A stretch of 64,000 nt of DNA, taken from contig JBCCPK010000001.1 of assembly GCA_039024915.1 (NCBI GenBank), forward strand, positions 124,001 to 188,000. Direction: 5' to 3'. The position numbers and the translations under genes were made by a program. The first letter of the stretch is position 1. Each line of letters opens with the position of its first letter. A model generated the notes under the pieces. The model was not told where the DNA came from. It searched no databases and saw nothing but the letters and a program-made list of their open reading frames with translations. Positions 1-8,070 of this stretch are shown here, piece after piece. The DNA is from Pseudomonadota bacterium. GTDB lineage: Bacteria > Pseudomonadota > Alphaproteobacteria > Rhizobiales > MH13.

Positions 1-290
1 ACATATTCAGGGGCGTCATGCAGCAGCGCTGCAAGGCCAAGTGCAGCGGGCCGACCGGCCTTGCGCCGCGATACGGCATCCAGCGACTGAAGAATATCGA
101 CGACAACCAGGCTGTGTTGAGCGACCGAAAAGGGGTGTGCACCAATCGTTTGGCCGTTCCACCGCGCAACCCGCGCCAGCCCGTGCGCAATATCGTCTAT
201 CTCGACATCCAGCGGAGACGGATCGGCCAGATCAAGCCGCCTGCCTGACAGCATCCGCTGCCAAACGCGCGGCGGGGTCTGTTTTGGCAC
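1..290 (-). CDS. HD-domain phosphohydrolase, N-terminal fragment (runs off the window)
   Basis: The minus-strand frame reads from a GTG at 290 to the window edge, giving 96 residues without a stop. It resembles the YfbR-like HD hydrolases found beside ygfZ in rhizobia: an opening VWQRMLSGRRLDL, an AxxHPFSVAQHS segment with His59, and the His91-Asp92 pair in LLHDAPEY, which are the expected metal ligands of an HD phosphohydrolase. The GTG lies two bases after the ygfZ stop, so the two genes are probably co-transcribed and translationally coupled. YfbR-type proteins are nucleotidases, but the substrate here is unknown and the C-terminal half is missing. No ATG is available upstream in this frame, which supports GTG. 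Confidence 0.8.
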   Translation of the reverse strand, partial: MPKQTPPRVWQRMLSGRRLDLADPSPLDVEIDDIAHGLARVARWNGQTIGAHPFSVAQHSLVVVDILQSLDAVSRRKAGRPAALGLAALLHDAPEY

Positions 291-292
291 GG

Positions 293-1117
293 TCAGCCGC
301 CCTGCAAGGTGATTTCCACCTCAAGCCCATACGTTGCGTAGGGCGGCACCGAAACCGATACAGCACGGCCCGCAACACTGAGCGGTCCGCGAATATGGTC
401 GAGCCGAACCACCGCGATCGCTTGGCGGGCTGTGGCTGACCGCGTGACACCAATCTCGCGTTCGCCACACAGGACTGGCTCGCCTGCCCCGATACTTTCG
501 CCCGTCAGAATCACTGGCCTTCGCCTTGCGGTCCCACGGTGTTTGACGCGGCTGACCACCTCCTGGCCGACAAAGCAGCCCTTGTTGAAGGCAACCGCCT
601 CCGTCAAATCCAGCGCTACGTCATGCGGGAAATCCTGCCCGCTGGCGATCTCCTGCGGACCCTCAAGGACGCCGGCCGCCACGCGACGCGCGGTGTAGCG
701 GGCCAATGCGGCCCCATCGTCTTGCGCGCTGCTATGCCCATAGGTCCGCGCTTCGCGGCTGCCAGCCACGTTGCTGAAACGCAGGTCCCTCAAGGCGCCC
801 GGCGCTTCTGTTTCCCAATCGGTTGAAAAAGCACCCATCGCTTCGGGTTCTATGGTCACATTTGCCCGCAACTTATACAGCGTCAGCCGCTTGATCAGGG
901 CATCACGTTCGGTCGCGTCGCACTCCAGACGGAAACCCTCGGGCGTACGGCTGAGGAGGAACGTGAACAGGATTTTTCCTTGCGGGGTCAGCAATGCCGA
1001 TCCCACAACGTCTGATTCACCGGGCAGGCGGGCGGTCACCAAGCCTTCAAGCAGATGCTCGGCGTCCGGGCCGGAAAGGGCGATCAGCGAACGGTGGCGC
1101 AGCGGCGTAAGGGGCAT
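293..1117 (-). CDS. ygfZ: YgfZ/GcvT-fold folate-binding protein
   Basis: A 274-residue protein of the YgfZ/CAF17 family, tetrahydrofolate-binding proteins that support assembly or repair of certain iron-sulfur enzymes in the cytoplasm. The family signature K-G-C-x-x-G-Q-E is seen as KGCFVGQE near residue 180, with a GcvT-like N-terminal part (LSGPDAEHLLEGLVT) and a C-terminal barrel. I chose the ATG at 1117 because the protein then starts immediately before the conserved part; an in-frame ATG at 1150 would add 11 residues. It is followed at two bases by the HD hydrolase gene, a pairing common in rhizobia. Assignment to the family is firm; the exact client enzymes cannot be read from sequence. 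Confidence 0.92.
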   Translation of the reverse strand: MPLTPLRHRSLIALSGPDAEHLLEGLVTARLPGESDVVGSALLTPQGKILFTFLLSRTPEGFRLECDATERDALIKRLTLYKLRANVTIEPEAMGAFSTDWETEAPGALRDLRFSNVAGSREARTYGHSSAQDDGAALARYTARRVAAGVLEGPQEIASGQDFPHDVALDLTEAVAFNKGCFVGQEVVSRVKHRGTARRRPVILTGESIGAGEPVLCGEREIGVTRSATARQAIAVVRLDHIRGPLSVAGRAVSVSVPPYATYGLEVEITLQGG

Positions 1118-1164
1118 GGTGCTCGGTCCGTGGGGCTTCGATAAGCCCAACGGACATAGGCGCG

Positions 1165-2175
1165 TTACTGGATGATCTCAAGCTCGGGTTCAAACGCGTA
1201 CACCACGAAGGCGAAGGTCACGTCGTGGACAACGGGCTCGTCGTCGCGCATGACTGTGATGCTGCCGACATCGCGACCCTCACTCATGGTCGATGTATCG
1301 AGCGCCGAGGCTTGGCCTGCGGCAAAACGCAGTGTCACCCCTTCCATTTCGATCGTTCCTTCTTCGGCGATCTTGGCCGTGCTGATGGCGAAAACATTGT
1401 CGCCGTCACGCACCATCACCACACGCTCAAGCGGTGCGATGCCGTCGGGAAAAGGTCCATCATAAAGGAATGGCTGTGCGAGGGTATCGTAGCCCGGATA
1501 AGGGTTCTGGCCGTAGGGGCGGCGGAAATTGTTCGGGTCGTCGAGGACGAGTGCACTGGGATACTGCTCGGCGAACTGTTGCCAACTGATCAGCTTGCTG
1601 GGCAGCATTGTCAGTTCGGTTCCGGCATAGCTGCCAGCGATCGCTTCGCCGGAGAACTGCTGCCACCAGCTATCGGTCTGGCGGTCGTACATCACCAGGT
1701 CGGAGCGCCGCAGTTTGCCGGTCGTACCGAAATCAACCACCTCGCCATCAATCATGCGATCGAAGACAATCGCGGCGTTGCACAGCGGGCAATACGTTAC
1801 GGCAACCGGATCGCCAGCGATGACGTCGTTGACGATCTCATGAAAGGTCATCACGCGCAGCGGGTACCCTCGGGTTTCGCCCTTGTGCGTGAAGCTGAGG
1901 ATCGGGTCGCGCGGGTCGAGATGATCCACCTCCGCGACCGGCTCAAAGCGTGGGTTGTCAATGGGCGGGATGCCATCGCGCCGCGGTCCTCCGTCGAGGA
2001 TCTCACCCAGATCAACCGTGGATTGGGAGAAATCGGTTCGCCAACCCTCCGCAGCCCAACGGTCTGGGTTTGCGAGGGCCGGTATTGCCGTGGCCATCGC
2101 GACGAGGGCGATCATCGTGGCAATCGCAATCACCGAGATTGCGGTCTCGCATGGCGGTCGAATATGGCGCAGCAT
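1165..2175 (-). CDS. DUF3179 domain-containing exported protein
   Basis: A 336-residue protein with a hydrophobic N-terminal segment ending in IPALANPD, read as a signal peptide, followed by a DUF3179 domain covering most of the chain. Family-typical stretches are visible: PPIDNPRF, GYPLRVMTFHEIVND, the cysteine pair in VTYCPLCNAA near residue 130, and LYDRQT/DSWWQQF-like residues after it. The function of DUF3179 proteins is unknown; the CxxC and export suggest a periplasmic metal or redox role, which is inference. The ATG at 2175 has a good ribosome-binding site (AGGAG, eight bases upstream). The gene stands alone, and its upstream region carries three tandem palindromes (2293-2348), likely its operator. 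Confidence 0.88.
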   Translation of the reverse strand: MLRHIRPPCETAISVIAIATMIALVAMATAIPALANPDRWAAEGWRTDFSQSTVDLGEILDGGPRRDGIPPIDNPRFEPVAEVDHLDPRDPILSFTHKGETRGYPLRVMTFHEIVNDVIAGDPVAVTYCPLCNAAIVFDRMIDGEVVDFGTTGKLRRSDLVMYDRQTDSWWQQFSGEAIAGSYAGTELTMLPSKLISWQQFAEQYPSALVLDDPNNFRRPYGQNPYPGYDTLAQPFLYDGPFPDGIAPLERVVMVRDGDNVFAISTAKIAEEGTIEMEGVTLRFAAGQASALDTSTMSEGRDVGSITVMRDDEPVVHDVTFAFVVYAFEPELEIIQ

Positions 2176-2292
2176 GGATCAACTCTCCTGACAGGACTAG
2201 GACACCATGCCAAGCTTGAGCTGGATGCGCCACAAACGGCCGTTCACTTTGACGCGAGCGGCGCACGGATGGGTTAAAGCTGGGGCGGAGAC

Positions 2293-2348
2293 TTGTCGCG
2301 ACAAGCAGGCCGATTTGTCGCGACAAAGTGGGGGTGTTGTCGCGACAA
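2293..2348. promoter_or_regulatory. three 12-bp palindromes at 22-bp spacing, candidate operator
   Basis: The perfect palindrome TTGTCGCGACAA occurs at 2293-2304, 2315-2326 and 2337-2348. Start-to-start distance is exactly 22 bases both times, so the three sites face nearly the same side of the helix. The intervening ten-base spacers differ from one another. The array lies 118-173 bases upstream of the DUF3179 start and behind the stop of the next gene, so a regulator of the DUF3179 gene is the natural reading. The site does not match the FNR/FixK, Fur, LexA or ParB consensus that I know. The cognate protein is unidentified. Confidence 0.65.
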
Positions 2349-2385
2349 GATTGGCCCGTTACGGCCGCGTTTCTTGTGCGGTGAA

Positions 2386-2403
2386 ATCAGCTGAAAAGCT
2401 GAT
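2386..2403 (-). terminator. hairpin over the stop codon of the 2387-2908 gene, weak terminator candidate
   Basis: ATCAGCT and AGCTGAT form a perfect seven-base stem around a four-base loop. The hairpin spans the last codons and the stop of the upstream minus-strand gene. Only a short T run follows on the minus strand, so an intrinsic terminator is possible but weak. Confidence 0.3.
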
Positions 2404-2908
2404 CGACTGCATCTTGCGCGCGCATGGATGTTTCGCTGACCGGGAGCGGCGCTTCAACACGGGTGCTGTCCGTCCCGTTAATGATCGCGCTGGCCCGGTC
2501 TATCGCCGGACGAATCTCGCCGGCAATTATCGAGGTCAGGCGGTCGCTGACTGCCGGGTCCAACGGTTCGTCAGGCGACAGACCGGACAACAGGATCTGC
2601 ATTTCGCCGATCCAACCGTTCAGCTCGTCAACGACCGCTTCAAATCGCGTGCGCGGCTCATCGGGCGCTTGGGTGTAGGCGAGAACGGCGAGGTCCTTGT
2701 CGGCGAATACCGATTGCTTGAAATGCTCACAGTAGGACCGCGGCTCCCATTCCAGCACATCTTCAGCCATGTCGGGCATATCGGCGACCATCTCGATAAG
2801 CATCACCACCTCATTGAAATGGTTGAGATAGTCGGTCGCCAAAAAGCTTGCAGGGTTGATGTTGGCGGCAGCCAAGCGCTCCGGCGACAGGGTTGTGGTA
2901 CTGGTCAT
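2387..2908 (-). CDS. hypothetical protein, mostly helical, unrecognised family
   Basis: A 173-residue acidic protein with no signal peptide or membrane segment. I do not recognise the family with certainty. It begins MTSTTTLSPE and contains NINPASFLATDYLNHFNE, a run of acidic residues (DMPDMAEDVLEWEP) and a region resembling a small helical bundle, ending AQDAVDQLFS. Cysteine occurs once, in RSYCEHF. The frame could be extended to 2959, but ATG 2908 starts next to the recognisably coding part. The look of the sequence is that of a genuine soluble cytoplasmic protein: codon use matches its neighbours and no strong alternative frame exists. Nothing in the context points to a role. Confidence 0.72.
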   Translation of the reverse strand: MTSTTTLSPERLAAANINPASFLATDYLNHFNEVVMLIEMVADMPDMAEDVLEWEPRSYCEHFKQSVFADKDLAVLAYTQAPDEPRTRFEAVVDELNGWIGEMQILLSGLSPDEPLDPAVSDRLTSIIAGEIRPAIDRASAIINGTDSTRVEAPLPVSETSMRAQDAVDQLFS

Positions 2909-3037
2909 TTTGGGGTCGCATACACTCAAATATTTGCGGCTTGCCGGGAGTTTATCCAATAAGGGTTACAGAGCTTTGAACGGCGCTTTTGTTGGCGTCG
3001 CAGCCCAAAAGGGTCAAACGAGCAGCTGAGGGTAGCC

Positions 3038-3775
3038 ATGTGTGGACGGTTCGTTCTCGAAGCCTCGCGGGAAGCGGTTGAGGCCCTTTTCGAGGTCGAA
3101 GTGACCGGGCTTTTCGAACCGCGCTACAACATCGCGCCAAGCCAACCGGTCTTGTTCGTTCACGCCTTTCAGGGCGTTCGCGCCACCGACTACGGCCGTT
3201 GGGGGCTCGTGCCGCATTGGCACAAAGAACCCGACAAGGCCCAGATGATGATCAACGCCCGCATCGAGACCGTAGCGGAGAAGCCTTGGTTCAGAACAGC
3301 GGTGCGTCACCGCCGCGTGCTCGTACCGGCAACACATTTCTACGAGTGGCGGCGCGAGGGCAAGGCGCGGCAGCCGTTTGCCGTCAATCGGAAAAATGAC
3401 GCGAAAACAGAAGGTTTATTCGCATTTGCCGGCATCGTTGACGAGACGCATGGCGGGGATGGGAGCGCCGTTCCGACGCTTGCGCTACTCACCGAACAAG
3501 CCGAAGGCGAGGTTGCCGACATCCATCACCGCATGCCCGTTGTCGTGCCCGCCGAGCATTTCGCGAGCTGGCTCGACTGCCGGACTGTTGAACCGACCAT
3601 GGCGCTGGAGGCCTTGCGGCCACCGCCCGACGACGCCTGGACAATGTGGCCTGTGGATCCGGTCGTGAACCGCGCCGGCGTCGATGGCGCAAAGCTGCTG
3701 CTCCCGGTCGATATCGAAGCGGATGCCGCCAAGTCCGCGACCGCTGAGCCCAAAGCGCAGCTCGACCTGTTCTGA
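3038..3775 (+). CDS. SOS response-associated peptidase (SRAP/YedK/HMCES family)
   Basis: A 245-residue member of the SRAP family. YedK and HMCES form a covalent link through the N-terminal cysteine to abasic sites in single-stranded DNA, protecting them. The required features are visible: Cys2 after the initiator (MCGRF), YNIAPSQP, the NARIETVAEKPWF segment with its conserved Asn, FYEWRR with the conserved Glu, and HHRMPVVVP with the catalytic His. Length is normal for bacteria. The ATG is fixed by the need for Cys at position 2. The gene stands alone, convergent to the FAD oxidoreductase at 3810. I saw no LexA box upstream, despite the family name. Confidence 0.95.
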   Translation: MCGRFVLEASREAVEALFEVEVTGLFEPRYNIAPSQPVLFVHAFQGVRATDYGRWGLVPHWHKEPDKAQMMINARIETVAEKPWFRTAVRHRRVLVPATHFYEWRREGKARQPFAVNRKNDAKTEGLFAFAGIVDETHGGDGSAVPTLALLTEQAEGEVADIHHRMPVVVPAEHFASWLDCRTVEPTMALEALRPPPDDAWTMWPVDPVVNRAGVDGAKLLLPVDIEADAAKSATAEPKAQLDLF

Positions 3776-3809
3776 AGGCTAGGGCTGCCTTGTACAATCG
3801 CGAAAGAGG

Positions 3810-5267
3810 TCAGCCCCTCTCATCGGGCAGAAGTTTGCCCGGGTTCATGATGCCTTTCGGATCGAGCGCCAGTTTGATAGTGCGCATCAGCGCCAAGGCC
3901 ACCGGATCCTTCACCCCGGGCAACAGATCGCGCTTCAACTGCCCGATACCATGTTCGGCTGAGATTGACCCATCCATATCGGCGACGATCGCATGGATCA
4001 TCTCGTTCATCGCATCCCAGCGCTCTAAAAACGCTTGTTTGTCGGCGCCTTCCGGCTGAGAAATGTTGAAGTGAATGTTACCGTCACCGAGATGGCCAAA
4101 CGGCACCGGACGGCAGCCAGGCACAAGCGATTGAGCGGCTTCGGTTGCCGCTTCGATAAACGAGGGAACCGCGCTGACGGGAACCGAGACATCGTGCTTG
4201 ATCGAACCACCCTCGGGCTTCTGAACCTCGCTCATGCCATGCCGCAATGACCAGAACGTCCGGGACTGCTCGAGTGTTTGCGCGACGGCGGCATCCTCGA
4301 TCAAGTCTGCTTCGAACGCTTCTTCCATGCATTCCATCAGGAGGGCCTGCGCATCGTCCTCGCTGCGCCCAGATGACAGTTCAGCCAACACATACCACGC
4401 TGAAGGACTGGTGAGCGGGTCACGGGCACCAGGTAGATGACGCAAGACGAACTCTAAACCAAGCCTTGGCATGATCTCAAAACCTGTCAGCCCATGTCCG
4501 GCCCGTTGTTCCATCGCCTCATATAGGCGAAGCGCGTCGTGGGGGGTCTTAAGGCCAATAAAAGCCGTGCGGACCCCACGAGGCTTGGGGAAGAGCTTCA
4601 GGCTGGCCGCTGTGATCACCCCAAGGGTGCCCTCTGATCCGATAAACAGGTTCTTCAGATCGTAGCCCGTGTTGTCCTTGCGCAGCTTGCTCAACCCGTT
4701 CCAGAGCCGGCCATCGGGGAGCGCAACTTCGAGACCGAGAACCAGATCACGCGTGTTACCATAGGCCAGAACGCCCGTTCCTCCGGCGTTTGTCGCGATG
4801 TTGCCACCGATCATGCAAGAACCCTGCGCGCCCAGCGACAGAGGGAAAAATCGACCAGCCGCATCGGCCTGTTTCTGCAGCGCTTCAAGCACGACGCCGG
4901 CTTCTGTGGTTATCACATTGGCCTGAGCATCGATCTGCCGGACGCGATTGAGCCTGGCAAGCGATAAAACAATGGCACGGCCGCTGGTATCGGGTGTCTG
5001 GCCCCCAACTAAGCCGGTGTTTCCGCCTTGTGGGACAACCGGCAAGCCGCGCTCACTCGCAAAACGCAGCACTGCACAGACGTCTTGCGCTGTCCGCGGC
5101 TGAACGATCGCGATCGCTTTGCCTTGGAACAGGTCCCGCCACTCGCGCAAGAAAGGCGCTTTGTCCGAAGGCTCAGTCAGCACCGCACCATCATCGATAA
5201 GTGCCGCCAGCTCTGCCCCAAGATCGGTTATGTGCTCCACTGCCTCACCCGCAATTTCGGCCCTCAT
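3810..5267 (-). CDS. FAD-binding oxidoreductase, D-2-hydroxyacid dehydrogenase type (GlcD/D2HGDH family)
   Basis: A 485-residue flavoprotein of the VAO/PCMH superfamily. The FAD-binding half shows PQGGNTGLVGGQTP, the signature of the D-2-hydroxyglutarate and D-lactate dehydrogenase subgroup, then GGNIATNAGG and IGSEGTLGVIT. The C-terminal half has FGHLGDGNIHFN and AEHGIGQLK, which carry the metal-binding and substrate-contacting residues. It should oxidise a D-2-hydroxyacid to the 2-oxoacid and pass electrons to ETF or quinone; the exact substrate is not determined. The frame extends upstream to 5405, but ATG 5267 (MRAEIAGEAV) fits family length and leaves room for the divergent fabI promoter. 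Confidence 0.88.
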   Translation of the reverse strand: MRAEIAGEAVEHITDLGAELAALIDDGAVLTEPSDKAPFLREWRDLFQGKAIAIVQPRTAQDVCAVLRFASERGLPVVPQGGNTGLVGGQTPDTSGRAIVLSLARLNRVRQIDAQANVITTEAGVVLEALQKQADAAGRFFPLSLGAQGSCMIGGNIATNAGGTGVLAYGNTRDLVLGLEVALPDGRLWNGLSKLRKDNTGYDLKNLFIGSEGTLGVITAASLKLFPKPRGVRTAFIGLKTPHDALRLYEAMEQRAGHGLTGFEIMPRLGLEFVLRHLPGARDPLTSPSAWYVLAELSSGRSEDDAQALLMECMEEAFEADLIEDAAVAQTLEQSRTFWSLRHGMSEVQKPEGGSIKHDVSVPVSAVPSFIEAATEAAQSLVPGCRPVPFGHLGDGNIHFNISQPEGADKQAFLERWDAMNEMIHAIVADMDGSISAEHGIGQLKRDLLPGVKDPVALALMRTIKLALDPKGIMNPGKLLPDERG

Positions 5268-5434
5268 TGGATATTTGCGGTACTGCCGCCAACCGCGCTG
5301 GTCTCTCATCCGCAAGCGGAAGCGGAAAACCAGCATGATGGTTCGTTTGCAGGCTTTTCCTGCCGCATCTCCTACGGTAAAGACCGCCCATTCGCAAAGC
5401 GGCAAACCCTACCGACGAGCTTGAGGCTATCCCC

Positions 5435-6247
5435 TTGACCGTTTCGATCATGCAAGGCAAGCGCGGCCTGATTTTGGGCCTCGCAAACAATCGCTCCATC
5501 GCTTGGGGCATCGCGCAAGCGTGCCGTGAGCACGGCGCCGAGCTGGGCTTCACCTATCAGGGAGACGCCCTGCGCAAGCGCGTCGAGCCTCTGGCCGAGC
5601 AGCTGGGTGGAACCGTGTTTGGCCATTGCGACGTCACCGACACCGCGAGCATGGACGCCGTTTTCGGAGAGATCGAAGCGCAATGGGGCACGCTCGATTT
5701 CATCGTTCATGCGGTCGCCTTCTCCGACAAGGACGAGCTGACGGGCCGCTATGTCGATACGAGCGCTGAAAACTTCGACCGTTCCATGCACATCTCGGTC
5801 TATTCATTTACCGCGCTTATGCAGCGGGCCGAGACGCTCATGACAAATGGCGGATCGGCGCTCACGCTGACCTACTACGGTGCCGAGCGCGTGATGCCGC
5901 ATTACAATGTGATGGGTGTTGCCAAAGCGGCGCTTGAAGCATCGGTGCGCTATCTGGCTGTGGACCTTGGCGGCAAAGGCATCCGGGTCAACGCACTGTC
6001 CGCTGGCCCCATCAAGACACTCGCGGCCTCGGGCATTGGTGACTTCCGCTACATTCTCAAGTGGAACGAGTACAATTCGCCCTTGAAGAAAACAGTGACG
6101 ATTGAAGAGGTCGGTGATGCGGCCGTGTATCTCCTGTCGCCACTATCGCGGGCGGTCACGGGCGAAGTGCATCACGTCGATTCGGGCTACCACGTGGTCG
6201 GCATGAAATCGGTCGATGCGCCCGATATTTCGGTGGTCAAGGACTGA
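5435..6247 (+). CDS. fabI: enoyl-[acyl-carrier-protein] reductase (NADH) FabI
   Basis: A 270-residue SDR-family enzyme catalysing the last reduction of type II fatty acid elongation in the cytoplasm. Typical FabI features are present: KRGLILGLANNRSIAWGIA at the N-terminus for NADH binding, the HCDVTD turn, and the catalytic Tyr and Lys spaced as Y-x6-K in YNVMGVAKAA, followed by RVNALSAGPIKTLAASGI. I keep the TTG at 5435 because a GAGG motif sits eight bases before it; an ATG at 5450 (MQGKRG) is also possible and would lose five residues. The histidine phosphatase gene follows 10 bases downstream. Divergent from the FAD oxidoreductase. Confidence 0.95.
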   Translation: MTVSIMQGKRGLILGLANNRSIAWGIAQACREHGAELGFTYQGDALRKRVEPLAEQLGGTVFGHCDVTDTASMDAVFGEIEAQWGTLDFIVHAVAFSDKDELTGRYVDTSAENFDRSMHISVYSFTALMQRAETLMTNGGSALTLTYYGAERVMPHYNVMGVAKAALEASVRYLAVDLGGKGIRVNALSAGPIKTLAASGIGDFRYILKWNEYNSPLKKTVTIEEVGDAAVYLLSPLSRAVTGEVHHVDSGYHVVGMKSVDAPDISVVKD

Positions 6248-6257
6248 CCTGCCCACT

Positions 6258-6863
6258 GTGATCACCCTTTCTCATCCGCTGATCTTCATCCGGCACGGGC
6301 AGACCGACTGGAACAAGGAAGCCCGGCTTCAGGGCGGCCAGGATATCCCCATCAATGCCCTTGGCGCTCTACAGGCGCAGCGCAACGGGCGGGCGCTGTC
6401 GGAACTGTTCGCCGGCGGGGCTTTCGCTCTGGACGATTTCCATTTCACGGCCTCCCCCCTGTCGCGATGCATTGCGACCATGGGCCACGTGCGCGATGCA
6501 CTCGGACTGGCACCGGACGACGGATTTGACCGCGACCCGCGCCTTCGTGAGATCACCTTTGGCCAGTGGGAAGGCAACACGTTCGCTGAACTGGAAGCAG
6601 CTCAGGCTGACGCCGTTGCCGCAAGAGAGGCTGACAAATGGGGCTTCGTGCCCCCCGGTGGCGAGAGCTACGCAATGCTGAGCGAGCGCATTGCGCCATG
6701 GTTGGAAAGCTTGGATCGTCCGACACTTGCGGTATCGCACGGTGGTGTGATGCGCGCAGTGCGCGGGCTGCTTTTCGATCTTCCCTCTGCCGAGATACCG
6801 CAACTGGACACACCCCAGGACCGTGTTTTCGTTTACGAAGACGGACAAGGCATGTGGGTGTGA
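6258..6863 (+). CDS. histidine phosphatase family protein
   Basis: A 201-residue member of the phosphoglycerate-mutase-like branch-1 histidine phosphatases. The catalytic RHG appears in PLIFIRHGQTDWN close to the N-terminus, the second pair of residues in LREITFGQWEG, and the second catalytic histidine in LAVSHGGVMRAV. The enzyme is a cytoplasmic phosphatase or mutase, but the substrate cannot be told from sequence. I chose the GTG at 6258, ten bases after fabI, since upstream frame overlaps fabI without family similarity. The arrangement fabI, histidine phosphatase, aroC is common in rhizobia, suggesting one transcription unit. Confidence 0.87.
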   Translation: MITLSHPLIFIRHGQTDWNKEARLQGGQDIPINALGALQAQRNGRALSELFAGGAFALDDFHFTASPLSRCIATMGHVRDALGLAPDDGFDRDPRLREITFGQWEGNTFAELEAAQADAVAAREADKWGFVPPGGESYAMLSERIAPWLESLDRPTLAVSHGGVMRAVRGLLFDLPSAEIPQLDTPQDRVFVYEDGQGMWV

Positions 6864-6942
6864 CGGCAAACGGGGACCGTCCGTTTGACGCTCTGGGGCG
6901 CGCGGTGTAGCACCTGCCAGTCCTGTTCAACGGCGATTTTTC

Positions 6943-8070
6943 ATGTCTCACAATAGCTTTGGCCATCTGTTCCGCTTCACGACCTTTGGCGAGAGCCATG
7001 GTCCGGCGATCGGCTGCGTCGTCGATGGCTGCCCGCCATTGATTGCGCTGACCGAAGCGGACATCCAAGCCGATCTCGAGCGCAGGAAGCCGGGCCAGTC
7101 GAAATACACCACCCAGCGGCGCGAGCCCGACAGCGTTCGGATCGTGTCCGGCGTTATGGACGATGCGGAAGGCGTGCAACGCACCACCGGCACACCAATC
7201 GGGCTGTTGATCGACAATACCGACCAGCGCTCGAAGGACTATTCCGAGATCAAGGAACGCTATCGTCCGGGTCACGCCGACTTCACCTACGACGCAAAAT
7301 ACGGCATCCGCGATTATCGCGGCGGTGGGCGCTCGTCGGCACGCGAGACAGCGATGCGCGTTGCGGCCGGGGCCATCGCGCGCAAGGTCGTTCCTCGCAT
7401 GGTTGTCCGCGGGGCACTGGTGCAGATGGGCCCGCACAAGGTCGACCGGGCGCGCTGGGACTGGGAGCAAACGCGGGCCAATCCGTTCTTCTGTCCTGAC
7501 CCTGTCGCAGCCGAACAGTGGGCCGCCTATCTCGATGAGGTCCGCAAGGCCGGGTCATCGGTCGGCGCAGTCATCGAAGTGGTGGCAGAAAGTGTGCCTG
7601 TTGGCCTTGGCGCGCCGATCTACGGCAAGCTCGACAGCGATTTGGCAGCGGCGATGATGACAATCAACGCGGTCAAAGGCGTTGAGATCGGCAACGGGTT
7701 CGACGCCGCGGCGCTTTCAGGCGAGGACAATGCCGATGAGATGCGGATGGGCGATGATGGCCAGCCGGTGTTTCTCACCAACAAAGCAGGTGGGGTCTTG
7801 GGCGGCATTTCAACAGGCGACCCGGTCGTCGTCCGCTTTGCCGTCAAGCCCACATCCTCCATTCTGACGCCGCGCCAGTCCGTTACCGCCAGCGGTGAAG
7901 AGGTTGATGTGCGCACCAAGGGTCGCCATGACCCGTGCGTTGGTATCCGCGCGGTGCCAGTGGGCGAGGCGATGATGGCCATTGTGCTTGCCGACCATTA
8001 TCTGCGGCACAGAGGCCAAAATGGCGGGAACGCCAATGAGACAAGTTCAGGAGTAGCCGTTGGATCGTGA
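6943..8070 (+). CDS. aroC: chorismate synthase
   Basis: A 375-residue enzyme converting 5-enolpyruvylshikimate-3-phosphate to chorismate, the last step of the common aromatic pathway, using reduced FMN. Family signatures are clear: [18 protein letters not shown] at the start, the [20 protein letters not shown] segment with the FMN and substrate contacts, RSSARET, and [17 protein letters not shown] near the C-terminus. Full length for the family. The ATG at 6943 directly precedes conserved residues. The last eleven bases overlap the start of ribBX, implying translational coupling. Confidence 0.97.
   Translation: MSHNSFGHLFRFTTFGESHGPAIGCVVDGCPPLIALTEADIQADLERRKPGQSKYTTQRREPDSVRIVSGVMDDAEGVQRTTGTPIGLLIDNTDQRSKDYSEIKERYRPGHADFTYDAKYGIRDYRGGGRSSARETAMRVAAGAIARKVVPRMVVRGALVQMGPHKVDRARWDWEQTRANPFFCPDPVAAEQWAAYLDEVRKAGSSVGAVIEVVAESVPVGLGAPIYGKLDSDLAAAMMTINAVKGVEIGNGFDAAALSGEDNADEMRMGDDGQPVFLTNKAGGVLGGISTGDPVVVRFAVKPTSSILTPRQSVTASGEEVDVRTKGRHDPCVGIRAVPVGEAMMAIVLADHYLRHRGQNGGNANETSSGVAVGS

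Noticed and set aside
1225-2277. 350-residue open frame opposite the DUF3179 gene
   Set aside because: Antisense shadow, composition dominated by His and Arg, no recognisable family.
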